The translations under genes and the position numbers were made by a program. Positions 47,054-58,940 of a stretch of DNA of 64,000 nucleotides are shown here, piece by piece. Each line of letters opens with the position of its first letter. Position 1 is the first letter of the stretch. Below the pieces are notes generated by a model that worked only from the letters and a program-made list of their open reading frames with translations, had not been told where the DNA came from and did no database searches. This DNA comes from Jacaranda mimosifolia. Its lineage: Eukaryota > Streptophyta > Magnoliopsida > Lamiales > Bignoniaceae. Location: the NCBI GenBank assembly GCA_018894105.1, contig CM032121.1, positions 23,901,730 to 23,965,729 on the forward strand, read 5' to 3'.

Positions 47054-49311
47054 TGAGATCAAGTGTAGATTAGGATCCAATTATCAAAACATAAAAACGC
47101 AAAAATAACTAGATTACACCTGAAACCAAGGATTTAAACATGCCTTAAATTCGAATTTGGTAAGAGGAGTACCTTGAATTTCTCAAAATCCAAGGAAACA
47201 AGGAAGAAGGCTTCAACACCTTAAATCTGCCTCCTACTGGTGTAGCATGTTCACAGAAATTTTTCCCAACCAAATCTACCAAAAATTAGCTAAAATTTGG
47301 ACTGGAGAATGCCTACACAGTGACGAATCTATAGTAAAAAAATTAGCCAAATCAAAAAGTCAAAATCCTCTCTAGAAATGCCTCCAAGTGACTATCTGAA
47401 CAAATGATCTCCAAAAGGCTAGCAATCCAATTGTTTTGCTTCTAATGATAAGATCTACACACCAATGTATAATCCAATTCTATCCTATGTTAGCTGGAAA
47501 GCAAAGGAGATAAGAGCAAGGATGAAGGTTGAAATTGGAGGTAGTAGATGAAGAAAAATGTGAAGTTTCAACACATGAGGCAACACATGTAAAATTGGAA
47601 AGAAAAGGAGAATCTAACAATTAGATGCTTGTATGTGTAAAAAACATGCTTGGACGCCCCCACCCTCAATATATATAGATGGAGGGAAGATGTGATGCTT
47701 ACCTAAGCATCACACCTTCCTCAAGGTTGGCGCCACTTGCTTGCCGACTTGCAAGCAAGTTGCATGTGAATTAAATGTGAATTTGAATTTCATTTGGAAT
47801 TTTCTTTTCATCTAATGAAATGTCATCCAAATAAATTCTAATTAACACCAAATGAACATTTCATTTGAATTTTTCCTCCAAATTGATTCTTTATTTTAAT
47901 TAAATTAAACACTTTAATTTAATTAATTAATTTTTGACTTAACTCTTAAGTCAATTAGCTTAACTCTTTAAACTAGTTATTGTTAACTTAACGCCTTAAG
48001 TTGACCAATTGATAGTCATGTGGCACTAATTAAATTAAATATTTAATATAATTGGTCTATTTTAACTCCTTAAATTATTTATATGAATTTAACAATTAAA
48101 TTGATCTAGCCAAAATGACCAACAATTTAGTTAACCATCTCTCTCCAAAAATCGGTCATGTAGGAATTTCTAACTCTTAGAAAATTCCCCTTCATCTAGT
48201 AGGATTTGCAATTGAATTTTGTGTATGACTCATTAGATTTTACCATTCATTAGACATGGGCTCACAACTCTTGTAATTTGTAGAATATCAAATATTCACA
48301 TTAGTTTAAAATCTTTTAAAATAATGACTCAATTCAATTAATCTCATTAATTTAAGAATACCTAATTTCCATGGTCAATGTCCAACTTCAAGCCTATGGA
48401 GCCCAACTTGGCCGAAATGAATGCTTTAGGAGAACTATTCTAGCTCTACACTTATAATGCAAATGCGGTCCTTCTGCCTCCTATCTCCCAAAATCGGCCT
48501 AGGGCAAGATATTTGCTAGCTCCCTAATAGCCTCAATATTATATTTCTATTCCCAATATTCGATTCCGGTTTATGACCTCATCTTTGAAAAACTTTTTTT
48601 CCAAATTGTTATACTACCTTGTGCAAGGATTCCTTGGAATCGATCATTATAGAATACATAAGAGATGCACTCGCCCATCACAACGATGAGCAGTCGGATT
48701 CCATCTTGGATCTTACAAACCTCCATATCTAAGTACCTCATACCTAACCTCAACCGGAAAGACCCGCTAAGTGGTTAAGAAAAAGTCAAAGCATGAAGAC
48801 CTAAACACAAGGTTACCATGGGTCATCAGGTCAAAGAACTAATTATATGCACTAGCGTAAGTAGAAGAATTGCCACTACCGACTTGCCGCTATGCCTACA
48901 TAGTAGATTCTCCGAGCGAGCCTCCCGTGAACTTGTTCTCTAATAAGCACCTACTAATATGCACATATATCTCATATGGCTTGCTCATGAAATAGAGCAA
49001 TATCTAACCTTGGATTTATGAATCGTCAGTGCAAGTCTATCTAAATCTTAGATGCCCTATCTCACAAGATTCTATGACTTGGGATATTTCAGATCATGAC
49101 CGTGTAAGACTTATTTCATGATCATCACCAAGTGTACTGACCAAGTCCTGTAGTCTTGTGTGATCTAAGGGCTTCAACCAAATGCTAGTGAAGTAAAATA
49201 AGCATAAGATGAAGATGACCATTGAAATATGAATATCATTTAATCAAGATTGTCTCATAAGTGAAATAGTTTACATGTCTATGTAATTGGCTGTGGAGCA
49301 CTATTCCAATA
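47054..49311 (-). mobile_element. 3' LTR of a minus-strand Ty1/Copia element
   Basis: This is the reverse-orientation relative of the left LTR (490-2771), about 2.26 kb. It starts TATTGGAATAG at 49311 (first dinucleotide TA where TG is expected) after a GGTGAGAGAT purine stretch, and ends ...GATCTCA at 47054 in the Gypsy copy B reverse transcriptase. A TATATATA box lies near 47.68 kb. Divergence from the left LTR is considerable, so the two are separate old insertions of one family. Confidence 0.85.
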
Positions 49312-50955
49312 ATCTCTCACCTGCCCTAAAGACAATTCCCTATAGTCTTAAGACCCATCTTCTCAAGATGTCATTCAAAGGCCTTTTGGGTTAAGGGTTT
49401 AGTCAGTGGATCTGCTATATTCTCTTTTGAGGTAACTCTTTCCACTTTAACGTCACATGTACCAATCATTTCACACGTCAAATGACATCGCCTCAAAATG
49501 TGCTTCGATTGCTGATGAGATCTTAGCTCCTTAGCTTCTGCAACCATACTATTATTATCACAAAAGACAAATATAGGCTGAGACATGCTATGCACTACAT
49601 CCAACTTTTAGATGAAGCTTTTGATCCGAACTCCTTCCTTTGCAACTTTCGAAGCCGCAATATATTTTAGCTCTGTGGTTGAATTGGCCGTGGTATCTTC
49701 TTTGAAATTCTTCCAACTCACCACACTGCCATTGAGGCAAAATATAAATCCCGAAGTGGATTTTAGTTCATCTACATCGGATTGGAAATTAGAATCCGAA
49801 AACCCCTCGGGTTTCAATTCTCTATTACTATATACCAAAACAAATCCTTAGTCCTTCTCAAGTACTTAAGGATTTCTTTAATGGCCTTCTAGTAACTCTC
49901 ACCAGGGTTGGATTGGAAATGGCTCGTAACACTTAGGGCGTGTGCCACATTCGGTCTTGTACATTGAACGACATACATTATGCTCCCAATGGTGGACGTA
50001 TAAGGTATGTAGGACATCTTACGTCTCTTTTTCTCCATCTTAGGGGCATAGACTTGGAGAGAAGAAGACTGTCTCCTATAAGGAAGAATCCTTTCTTGGA
50101 TTCTTCTATACTTTAGTATCTTGTCAGTGTAGGGGTTTAGGAAAGCCCCAACATCCTTCTTGATCTATCCTATATATACATATTCCTAATACATAGGATG
50201 TTTCTCTTAAATCCTTCATGGAGAATTAAGTAGATAACCATGCTTTTGTACACTAACATTTCTCTCTCATTCTCAATGAGAAGAATGTCATCAACATAAA
50301 GCATAATAAACTGTACACTACTCCCACTAGCCTTCTTGTACACACATGGCTCATACACATTTTTGACAAAGCCAAATGATTTGACTATCTTGTCAAAACA
50401 TATGTTCCAAGTTTGGGATGTTTGTTTGAGTCCATAAATAGATCTCTTGAGTTTGCAAACCTTTTGCTCACTCTTTTTGGATGTAAAATCTTGTAATTGG
50501 TCCATATAGATTTCTTCTTCAATATTTTTATTAAGGAAAGCGGTTTTCACATCCATTTGCCATATCTTATAGTCATAATATACAGCTATGAAAAGTAAAA
50601 TCCAAATAGAGTTAGGCATTGAGACCAATGAAAAGGTTTCCTAGAAATCGATACCTTTTGCCACTAGTTGTGTCTTAAAGGTTACTACCTCTCCATTGAC
50701 TCCTAACTTTCACTTATAGATCCACTTGCAACCGATGTGAACTATTCCCTCTGGTGGATCTACCAAAGTCCATACTTTGTTGGAGTACAAGGAGTCAATT
50801 TTGGATTTCATGGTGTCAAGCTAATGCCCCTGAGTCTATGTCCAACATAGCTTCCTCATCGATCTTCGGATCGCTATCCGATTGGCCCGTCTCATGAAGG
50901 AATCCAAACCTTTCTGGTTGCTTCTTGACTTAGTCCGACCTTCTCAAAGGTTGTG
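49312..50955 (-). pseudogene. 5'-truncated Ty1/Copia pol: reverse transcriptase and RNase H
   Basis: Right to left: linker text with KLGVNGEVV, then RT at 50170-50628 with WQMDVKTAFLNKNIEEEIYM, SIYGLKQTSQTW and an intact FIMLYVDDILL. Next come broken frames around 49.86-50.15 kb, then RNase H at 49608-49838 (STSGFIFCLNGSVVSWK, TTELKYIAASKVAKEG) and 49371-49604 (FVFCDNNSMVAEAKEL, SKHILRRCHLTCEMI, ENIADPLTKPL). Gag, protease and integrase are missing because the element is cut at 50955 by the adjoining Gypsy LTR. The plus-strand frames here are shadows. Confidence 0.92.
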
Positions 50956-52262
50956 TGTAAGTATAATGACCAAAAAAACAAATTTTATTTTCTCTTTAAA
51001 GAATGTATATTCTGAAAACTTTTACATCTAAAGAATTCTTTTTGAAATTTTTGGTGCTCTATAATAATTTTTCTATAAAAGAATCATAATTTACTCCATT
51101 CTAGGATTTATGGAAATTATTACACTTATTTACAAGATGTATAATAACATTTTCTTTTAGTTTCTAAATTTCGTAAACTTCCTAAAATATCTCCCTATTT
51201 AAATACTTTTAAAATTCAAGGAATAATACAAAATTTCTTATTTTAACATATTTTATGAATTTTAGAAATTTTACTCCTATTTATACAATTTCCTCCAAAT
51301 TCTAATTTTTCTAAAAATATTACCAAAAAATTCCTTCTTAAAACTATTAAATAAAATAAACAAAAAAAATATTTACTCCAAATACCTTAAAAAGTCGGTC
51401 ATGAAGACCATTCAAGAACAAAGAAATCAACTTTTTATTCTATTATATCTCATGTGACATTCTCTACAAAATTCCTACAAAATTGTTTCACACATGGCCC
51501 CTAAAATGTAAGAATGATATTGGAGGGTTTGGCAATTAATAAATGAACTAACAACTCACCCTCCACATGGCATTTTTCTATTTAAACCTCATAAATATCT
51601 AACTAGGAAAATCTAAGAAAATCCTCTTTAGGCCTAATTGGAAGAATCTTACTTGGCCAAGCCACTAATCTACTCAGACACCTCATAAATGCTACTTTAG
51701 CCCCTAGGACCTAGTAATTAATATTAAATTAGCCCTCTAAAATTAACTTTCTTTACAAAAACACCATTGAATCAAATCTATAAATAGCTAACCAAGCCCA
51801 TAAATTTTCTTCAACATATACAACACACACCAAACCCATGAAACATATTTAGCCCATAAAATCAAGAAAATTGAGCTAGGGTTGGTGAAGGAAAGAGAAA
51901 AGAAATCGAGCCAAAATTATTGATAAAATCTTGGAAATTTAGGTAAAGTTTATAACTTTTCGTACCATCTTTCTTGCCTTATTCCTTAATTCTTGAGAAT
52001 TATTTTTGGTTCTTGAATCATGTTATTTTCTATTCTACTTCTGGATTTTAAATCAAAACTACTTTCAAAATATACCGAATTTTAAAATTTTACTACAAAA
52101 TTTCTCTAAAGTTTAGAAAAAAAAAAAATTTATACTTTTCAACTCTAACCCTAATCTTTATTTCATTCATATTCCTTGTTCTATTCCTTGCTCCTTGTTC
52201 CATCTATCATTAGGGCTTTGAAACTGTATTGTTGAATTCATTCTATCATTCTTTATGAACAT
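50956..52262 (+). mobile_element. Gypsy LTR 5' fragment, left arm of an inverted pair
   Basis: It starts TGTAAGTATAATGACC, then TTCTGAAAACTTTTACATCT, and matches the reverse complement of 54163-52870 along its whole length. It stops at about 52262, where the 3' end of the opposite LTR begins. It lacks the last 600 bases of the LTR. No polypurine tract or coding precedes it: the Copia fragment adjoins. Confidence 0.8.
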
Positions 52263-52269
52263 ACCACTT

Positions 52270-54163
52270 TGTAGCACCCCTAAACTAGAGCTTTTGTCTC
52301 TAGATCGAGACGTTACAAAAATAATACCATTTCATAAGATTTACAAACAAACATCTTTATTGATCAACTTTTTTTCATAATACAAGCTTCAATGTGTACA
52401 AAGGAGTAAACAAAATAAACTTGAGCTATCAAAAAATAAACACAACTCTTTTCTATATTTTTTCTCCTGCAAAATAATATTTTGGGGATAACTTAGTAAA
52501 ATTTATAACTGAAGGAGTTATGAAGCAATTATAGAATTAATAAGGAGCAAGAGTACGAATTACGAATTATGGTTGAACTAGTTGATCTATCACCCTTATA
52601 TCTTCAACATTAATTCACCTTTGTGCCGCCCTAATGCCCACCCTGAGTGGCCGCTTGAGAGGGAAACAATGGCAACACTGTTGACCACGTGTCACAAATT
52701 GGTCTATTAGGATGCCTAACCCCCAGACAACCGCGAGACCAACCAACAATAGGAATAATTCGGCACAAGATTACTGTCAGCCCGACACCGCTCGGTTCTC
52801 ATACCGAATAATTTCATTGCCCAACATTCATGAATCAATACTTTCATTGAACATTTTATTACTTTTGATGAACGTACTGATGTTCATCAAGAATGATAGA
52901 ATGAATTCAACAATACAGTTTCAAAGCCATAACGATAGATGGAACAAGGAGCAAGGAATAGAACAAGGAATGTGAATGAAATAAAGATTTGGGTTAAAGT
53001 TGAAAAGTATAAGTATTTTTTTCCCCATAAACTTTAGAGAAATTTTGTAGTAAAAATTTAAAATTTGGTATATTTTGAAAATAGTTTTAATTTAAAATCC
53101 GAAAGTAGAATAGCAAATAACATGATTCAAGAACCAAAAATAATTCTCAAGAATCAAGGAATAAGGTAAGAAAGATAGTAAGCAAAGTTATAAACTTTAC
53201 CTAAATTTTCAAGCTTTTATCGATAATTTTAGCTCGATTTCTTTTCTCTTTCCTTCACCAACCCTAACTCAATTTTCTTGATTTTATGGGCTAAATATGT
53301 TTTGTGCATTTGGCATGTGTTGTATGTGTTGAAGAAAATTTATGGGCTTGGTTAGCTATTTATAGATTTGATTCAAGGGTATTTTTGTAAAGAAAGTTAG
53401 TTTTAGGAGGCTACTTTGATATTAATGACTAGGTCCTAGGGAATAAAGTAGCATTTATGAGGTGTCTAAGTAGATTAGTGGCTTGGCCAGGTAAGATTCT
53501 TCCAATTAGGCCTAAAGGGAATTTTCTTAGATTTTTCTAATTAGATATTTACGAGGTTTAAATAGAAAAATGCCAAGTGGTGGGTGAGTTGCAAGTTCAT
53601 TTATTAAATGCCAAACCCTCCAATAGTTTTCTTACATTTTAGGGGCCATGTGTGAAAATAATTTTGTAGGAATTTTGTAGAGAATTTCACATGAGATATT
53701 ATAGAATGAAAAATTAATTTCTTTGTTGTTCAATGGTCTTCATGACCGACTTTCTAAGGTATTTGGAGTTTTATTTTTTTTTATTTTATTTAATAGTTTT
53801 AAGAAGGAAATTTTTGTAATATATTTAGAAAAATTAGAATTTGGAGGAAATTGTATAAGTAGGTGTAAAATTTCTAAAATTCATAAAATATGTTAAAATA
53901 AGAAATTTTGTATTATTCTTTGAATTTTGAAAAAAGTATTCAAATAAGGAGATATTTTAGAAAGTTTACAAAATTTAGAAACTCAAAGAAAATGTTATTA
54001 TAAATCTTGTAAATAGGTTTAATAATTTTCAAAAATCCTAGAATGGAGTAAACTATGATATTTTTATAGAAAAATTATTATAGAGTACCAAAAATTTCAA
54101 AAAGAATTCTTTAGATGTAAAAGTTTTCAGAATTTACAAGATTTTTTTTTTTTTGTTATTACA
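52270..54163 (-). mobile_element. 3' LTR of a second minus-strand Tekay/Del-like Gypsy (1.89 kb)
   Basis: On the minus strand it begins TGTAATAACA at 54163 directly after the polypurine tract CTTTTAAGGGAGGAGG (54165-54180) and ends GGGGTGCTACA at 52270. It is in the right place behind the chromodomain fragment at 54.2-54.8 kb. The right 1.3 kb pairs with the left arm 50956-52262 as an inverted repeat. The short plus-strand frame at 52712-52975 is a shadow. Confidence 0.85.
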
Positions 54164-54180
54164 ACCTCCTCCCTTAAAAG

Positions 54181-54790
54181 AATCTAGTCCCTAGATTCTA
54201 TTTTGTTTTAACTATGAGCTAAGAACTTAAATCCTAAGTTTGGCTAAGAATTTAAAATTCTAATTGTTTAAAATTTTGAAAGATGAACCTGTTAGTCAAA
54301 AAGATAGGGATACTTTTTGCGTATTTCATCTTCATGCTCCCACGTAGCTTCATCAATTTTCTAATTCCTTCATAAAACCTTGACTTGAGGAATTCTCTTA
54401 TTTCTATGTTCTCGAACTTGATAATGAAGGATTCGTATGGGTTGCTCTATGTAAGAAAGTTCAATTTCTATTGGTAAGTCACTATGGTCAATAATATAGG
54501 ATGGATCAGGATAATATTTCCAAAGTTGGGAAATGTGAAAGACATTATGTATCCCGGTTAAGTTGGCGAGTAAGTTTAATTTGTTCGCAACAGGACCAAC
54601 TTGCTCTAAATTTGAAAAGGTCCTATAAATCGAGGGGCTAACTTTCTTCTTTTTCCCATTCTCCTAATTCCTTTTCGGGGCACGACTTTCAAAAATACTT
54701 GATCGCCTACTGCAAATTCCATATCTTTTCATCGTTTATTAGCATAACACTTTTGGTGATCCTGAGCTATTTTTAAGTTTTGCTTTATTA
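54181..54790 (-). pseudogene. Tekay/Del-like Gypsy integrase C-terminus and chromodomain
   Basis: Minus-strand frames read EQVGPVANKLNLLANLTGIH, NVFHISQLWKYYPDPSYIID, LPIEIELSYIEQPIRILHYQ, VREHRNKRIPQVKVL, two stops, then KIDEATWEHEDEIRKKYPYL. This is the integrase C-terminal module running into a chromodomain, characteristic of chromoviral Gypsy elements (GIHNVFHVS and DEATWE motifs). The chromodomain directs insertion into chromatin. The fragment is cut at about 54790, where a plus-strand Gypsy begins. The upstream part of this element is not in the window. Confidence 0.88.
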
Positions 54791-54806
54791 GTCATATTGA
54801 TATAAG

Positions 54807-55415
54807 CATTGGAAGTACTGCAGAGCAATATAGTTATTTTGGCATTGGAGGGCAAAATGGAGATTGCAACTTGCCAGTAGGACCTATCACAAGAGTAAAA
54901 GCAAAGAGGCAGAAAGATGGCTTTGAAAATTTGGCTAAGTCATTTGTTGAAGAGAAGCATCAAGAATGGGCTAAGAAAGAGAAGAACATGTCAAGAAGCC
55001 AAAAGAATGAAGTTGGACAGCCCATCACCTTATGATTGGTGCATAAGGATGCCGGCTCTGGAGATTCCCCACCTCAACGAATCCAACATGGATGACAAAA
55101 TGCGTTTCAGGGAACTGCAGGCACGCTTGGGCTCTTCCATCGGGGATGGACTCCTTGTTTTCCTCAATATCCTCTTCAAACAAGTGACGCTGGAAAAAAG
55201 ATCGAGGCAGCACTTGTTGACGATGGGTATCCGCATGAAAGGGTCATTGAGAAAAGGCATGCCATTCGCGGCTTCCTTTTCAATGCAAGAGAAACTGCTC
55301 TTACAGAGCGGATGTTAACCCAACATCTCGAATAGATTGAGAGAAATGGGACACGTGCCATACGGAAGGCCCAAGAAGGCCAAAATAAGTCCCAAATGTG
55401 TAGGACTCACTGAGA
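54807..55415 (+). pseudogene. Plus-strand Gypsy pol tail upstream of the LTR
   Basis: One reading frame runs SIGSTAEQYSYFGIGGQN, then LPVGPITRVKAKRQKDGFEN (the GPITRARAK-type motif common at the end of plant Gypsy pol), then LAKSFVEEKHQEWAKKEK. It continues across TGA at 55033, TGA near 55081 and TAG at about 55333 to IERNGTRAIRKAQEG and a final TGA. Each internal stop could come from a single C-to-T change. Another frame (54917-55318, 133 codons) is open over the same DNA and two minus-strand frames also are. The GC-richer 55040-55320 part is not recognised. It ends at the polypurine tract, so it is the 3' end of another copy of the element. Confidence 0.65.
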
Positions 55416-55426
55416 AAAGAAAAGGT

Positions 55427-55830
55427 TGTGACCAAGTCAAACTCTTATTTCTAATTGGATTTGGGCTTGGATTATTATCTGTAGGCTTAGTTTATATCTT
55501 ATTTCAATTACGGCTTGCAAGGAGAGTATAAATACTCTCTTAAAAACGTGTATAGCAGATTTTTGATGAATTTTGAATTATTTTCTGCATTTTTCTCTCA
55601 AGAAAAACCACAACTTTGCTTGTTGCATCAAGAAATTGAATAGGTTCTTTCAAGGTACTAATTCCTGCTAGTATTTATTCAATTTTTTTATTCTTATTCC
55701 CAATTATTTGCATTTCTAAGATCAGGTATCTTAGGGGTTCAATAGAGAGGGTTTTTATTCTAGGGTTCGTTCAATATAAATTTGTGTGTTTGGGGTTTTA
55801 GGATCAATATATCATTGGGGTTCTGCATCA
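55427..55830 (+). mobile_element. LTR of the plus-strand Gypsy family (404 bp)
   Basis: A polypurine tract GAGAAAAGAAAAGG (55412-55425) is followed by TGTGACCAAGTC, and the LTR ends TTCTGCATCA at 55830, giving TG...CA ends. The primer binding site follows two bases later. It serves at once as 3' LTR of the upstream pol tail and as 5' LTR of copy A. The short length is compatible with Reina-type chromoviruses, a tentative label. Confidence 0.8.
55522..55539 (+). promoter_or_regulatory. TATA box inside a palindrome in the Gypsy LTR
   Basis: TATAAATA (55527-55534) is centred in GAGAGTAT-AA-ATACTCTC, an 8 bp inverted repeat with a 2 bp spacer. Its place, about 100 bp into the LTR, fits a promoter. 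Confidence 0.65.
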
Positions 55831-55832
55831 TT

Positions 55833-55844
55833 TGGTATCTAGGG
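55833..55844 (+). promoter_or_regulatory. Primer binding site (tRNA-iMet type)
   Basis: TGGTATCTAGGG lies two bases after the LTR end. The standard plant site complementary to initiator methionine tRNA begins TGGTATCAGAGC, so the first seven bases agree and the rest has drifted. Confidence 0.7.
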
Positions 55845-56730
55845 CCAACTTGAGATAAATTCCTATTTATCTTGTTTTTTTTTCCAGCCAAAAAATTATT
55901 TCAAAAAAATGGAAAAAAAATAAATCAGATTGTGAATTGACTGTAGTTTTGCAATTCTTTTGCAATATTTTGCATATTCCTATTTTGTTGAATGCCAATT
56001 GAACACAAAAGGTTGAATTTGCGAAATATACACCTTGGATTGCTCTAATTTTGAGAAATTAAAGTTAGGGTCCTTGAGTGATTCAGTTTGGAGGTTTTTG
56101 ACCTAGGCTGTCAAATTCAAAATTGTCATTGCATATGCTAAATTGGCTACTTTTAGTTGCTGTTTGGAGTTGATTGTACATCAATTGGGTTAGGATTGAG
56201 TCATAATCTGTGTTCCATTGGGATTGATCGAATTCTTTGCGTATTTTATATTTTGTCATTTTTTACTCATTCTTTATGTTTTCTTTCTTTGTTTTGGCCT
56301 AATTTGCATATGTTGATGTTAGATAAGTAACATATTGCATTCTTGTTACTTAGCTTGCATAAAAATCACATGATACACATTCTTTCTCGTGTGTCATCAC
56401 ATCATTTTCCTTGCTGGTCACATTTACTTTGCCTCTAGACTTTGTGCTTTTGTTTTGTTTTGTTTTGTTTTTTTGTTAGGTTTTTTCTTGCTACTCCTAT
56501 ATAAATACTACTGGTGAATTTTCTTTGAATTGAATTAGTTTGATTTTTGAAGTGCAACATTCATTGTAGTTAAGAGAGGTAAAAGGCATAAACAAGTGAG
56601 CACATAGAGAGGGCAAAAGCCAAAATTGAGTGCAAGCACAAGGGTTTACATCTACTTGAGTGAAACACGTGAGGGAGTATTTCTTTTGTGAGGCTATTTT
56701 TGTTAACATTTTTTGTAGGTTTTTTTAAAA
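55845..56730 (+). other. Leader between primer binding site and gag of copy A
   Basis: A non-coding leader of nearly 900 bases, T-rich, with no open frame of note. Confidence 0.6.
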
Positions 56731-57587
56731 ATGGGTACTATTCTTCCAAGGAATGAGGGTAAAAAACCCTCTGATGAGGAAGCTAATATGACACCAGATA
56801 TGAATGTGATGTACAAGGAATTTACTAGTCAATTTTAGAAGTTGAATGGCAGGCTTGATGAAATAGATATGTGGAGAAATGAGGTGGCACAAAATATTTA
56901 TGGGAATGATAGAAGAAATGGGCCTCCATATAGGTTTAACCAAGAGATGTTTGAGGATGACTTTGATGATAGTAGTTCGGCTAAGAATAGAGGGGGTGAA
57001 GCTAGAGTCGAAGGTAGGAGGGACAGTAATTTAAATGCCATCAAAATGAAAATTCCATCATTTAAAGGGCGAAATGATGCTGAAGCATATTTGGAGTGGG
57101 AAAGAAAGGTCGAGTTGATGTTTACTACCATAACTACTTCAAAGAAAAGAAAGTGAGACTTGCAACAGTTGAATTCATTGACTATGCATTAGTTTCGTGG
57201 GATCAATTAGTGCAGTCTAGGAGGAGAAATGGTGAGAGACCTATTGAGACTTGGGCAGACATGAAGGTCGTTATGAAGAAAAGATTTGTTCCATCTTACT
57301 ATTACAAGGAGATATACCAAATACTACAACGACTTATTCAAGGGTCTAAGTTAGTTAAGGACTACCATAAGGAGATGGAGATGTTGATGATTAAGGCCAA
57401 CATAGAGGAGGATACAAAAGTGACAATGGCTAGATTTATTAGTGGTTTGAATAGAGAAATTACTGATATTATGGACCTACAACATTATGTGGAGATGAAG
57501 GATTTGGTGAGTATGGCTATAAATGTGGAGAAACAACAAAAGCAAAGAGGGGCAGCTCATGCATTTCAGAATTCCAACTCAAAATGA
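56731..57587 (+). pseudogene. Gypsy copy A gag
   Basis: The start is taken at ATG 56731 (MGTILPRNEGKK), the first Met of a frame that continues with gag text. An in-frame TAG lies at 56836-56838. Then come DEIDMWRNEVAQNIYG, NLNAIKMKIPSFKGRNDAEA and YLEWERKVELMF, a frameshift near 57118, and in the next frame HNYFKEKKVRLATVEFIDYA, ERPIETWADMKVVMKKRFVP, SYYYKEIYQILQRLIQGSKL and [20 protein letters not shown]. This is a typical plant Ty3/Gypsy capsid protein. One stop and one frameshift disable it. Confidence 0.9.
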
Positions 57588-58172
57588 GGTTCAAAATGGA
57601 AAAATTATGATGAAAAGAAAAGAGATATGGGCTTAGTTTCCAAGGAGAAAGGGCTGGATACATGAAAGAACAAGAATAAGAAGTCCATTCTACAAAACGG
57701 TAATTCTAATTATTCTTCTTCCACTACTACTTCCAGAGATAGAAATATTAAGTGCTTTAAATGTCAAGGTTTGGGTCATTATGCATCTAAATGTCCAAAC
57801 AAAAGAATTATGATTCTTATGGGTAGTGAAATTGTATCTGGGTCTAATGATAATAATAAGTCTGATGGTAGTGATAATGATATGCCACCTTTAGAGGATG
57901 TTACTTGTGATGATGGTAATGTTGAATATGCTATTCATGGTGAATCTCTTGTTGCTAGACGTGCACTGAACTTGAATGTTAAGAAGGAGAGCTTAGAACA
58001 AAGAGAAAATAAATTTCACACCAAATGCTTGATAGGTGGTAAGGTGTGTAACTTAATAATTGAGGGTGGTAGTTGTGCTAATGTGGCTAGTACTACTTTA
58101 GTTAAGAAATTAGGGCTGAAGTGTGATAAACACCCTAATCCATATAGGCAGCAATGGTTGAATGATAGTTGA
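57588..58172 (+). pseudogene. Gypsy copy A: zinc knuckle and protease region
   Basis: A CCHC zinc knuckle, CFKCQGLGHYASKC, is intact at 57753-57794; it binds the genomic RNA in the particle. After an acidic spacer comes the protease: CLIGGKVCNLIIEGGSCANV with ASTTLVKKLGL. The active-site triad expected as DSG (or DTG) is EGG here, so the catalytic Asp is gone. A TGA follows NDS at 58170. Confidence 0.85.
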
Positions 58173-58940
58173 GAGGTGAAAGTTACTAGGCAGGTTGTGG
58201 TAGCTTTTACTATTGGGAGATATAGTGATTAGGTAGTTTGTGAAGTAGTAGTACCCATGCAGGTTGGCCATATGTTGTTGGGTAGGCCATGGAAATTTTA
58301 TAGGCATGCAATACATGATGGGTACAAGAATAGATATTCCTTTGAGCATAATGGACATAAAGACACTCTTGCACCTCTATCACCCAAGGAAGTTTTCCTT
58401 GACAAGATTAAACATCAACAATCTTCTTGTGGGAGTTTGGGTAGTGAGGTTAAAAAACGTAATGAGGGAAAAGAATAAATATAAAGGCCCAATGGTGAGT
58501 GACTACACTGTGCAAACAAGAATGAGGGATTTGCGAAGGAGAAAAAGTTGGTGAGTGAAAAGAGAGAAAAGAATGAGAAAGTTGAAGAGAGTGAAAAAAA
58601 AGAGTTAGAGAAGAGTGAAAAGGTTGAGACAAAATAATGCTTCTATGCAAAAGAGAGAGATTTAAAGAATGCTTTTCTGAGTAAAATAACTTTGATAGTG
58701 ATTAGGCATATGGAGATTTTATTATCTAAAACTAACCTTAACCCCAATTTGCCTAGTATTTTTATCTCTTTATTGCAAGAATTTGATGATGTATTCCCTA
58801 ATGAGGTGCCCATAGGCTTACCACCATTGAGAGAAAATGAGCATCAAATTGACTTTGTACTTGGATCTCAAATTCCTAACTGACCAGCCTACAGATGTAA
58901 TCCTGAGGAGATGAAGGAGCTTTAAAGGCAAGTAGAGGAG
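58173..58940 (+). pseudogene. Gypsy copy A: protease-RT linker
   Basis: Broken frames link protease to RT. Recognisable pieces are MQVGHMLLGRPWKF with HNGHKDTLAPLSPKEV near 58257-58400, a Lys/Glu-rich charged linker (58430-58640) and LPSIFISLLQEFDDVFPNEV then LPPLRENEHQIDFVLGSQIP at 58750-58880, which precedes RT in this family. Confidence 0.75.
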
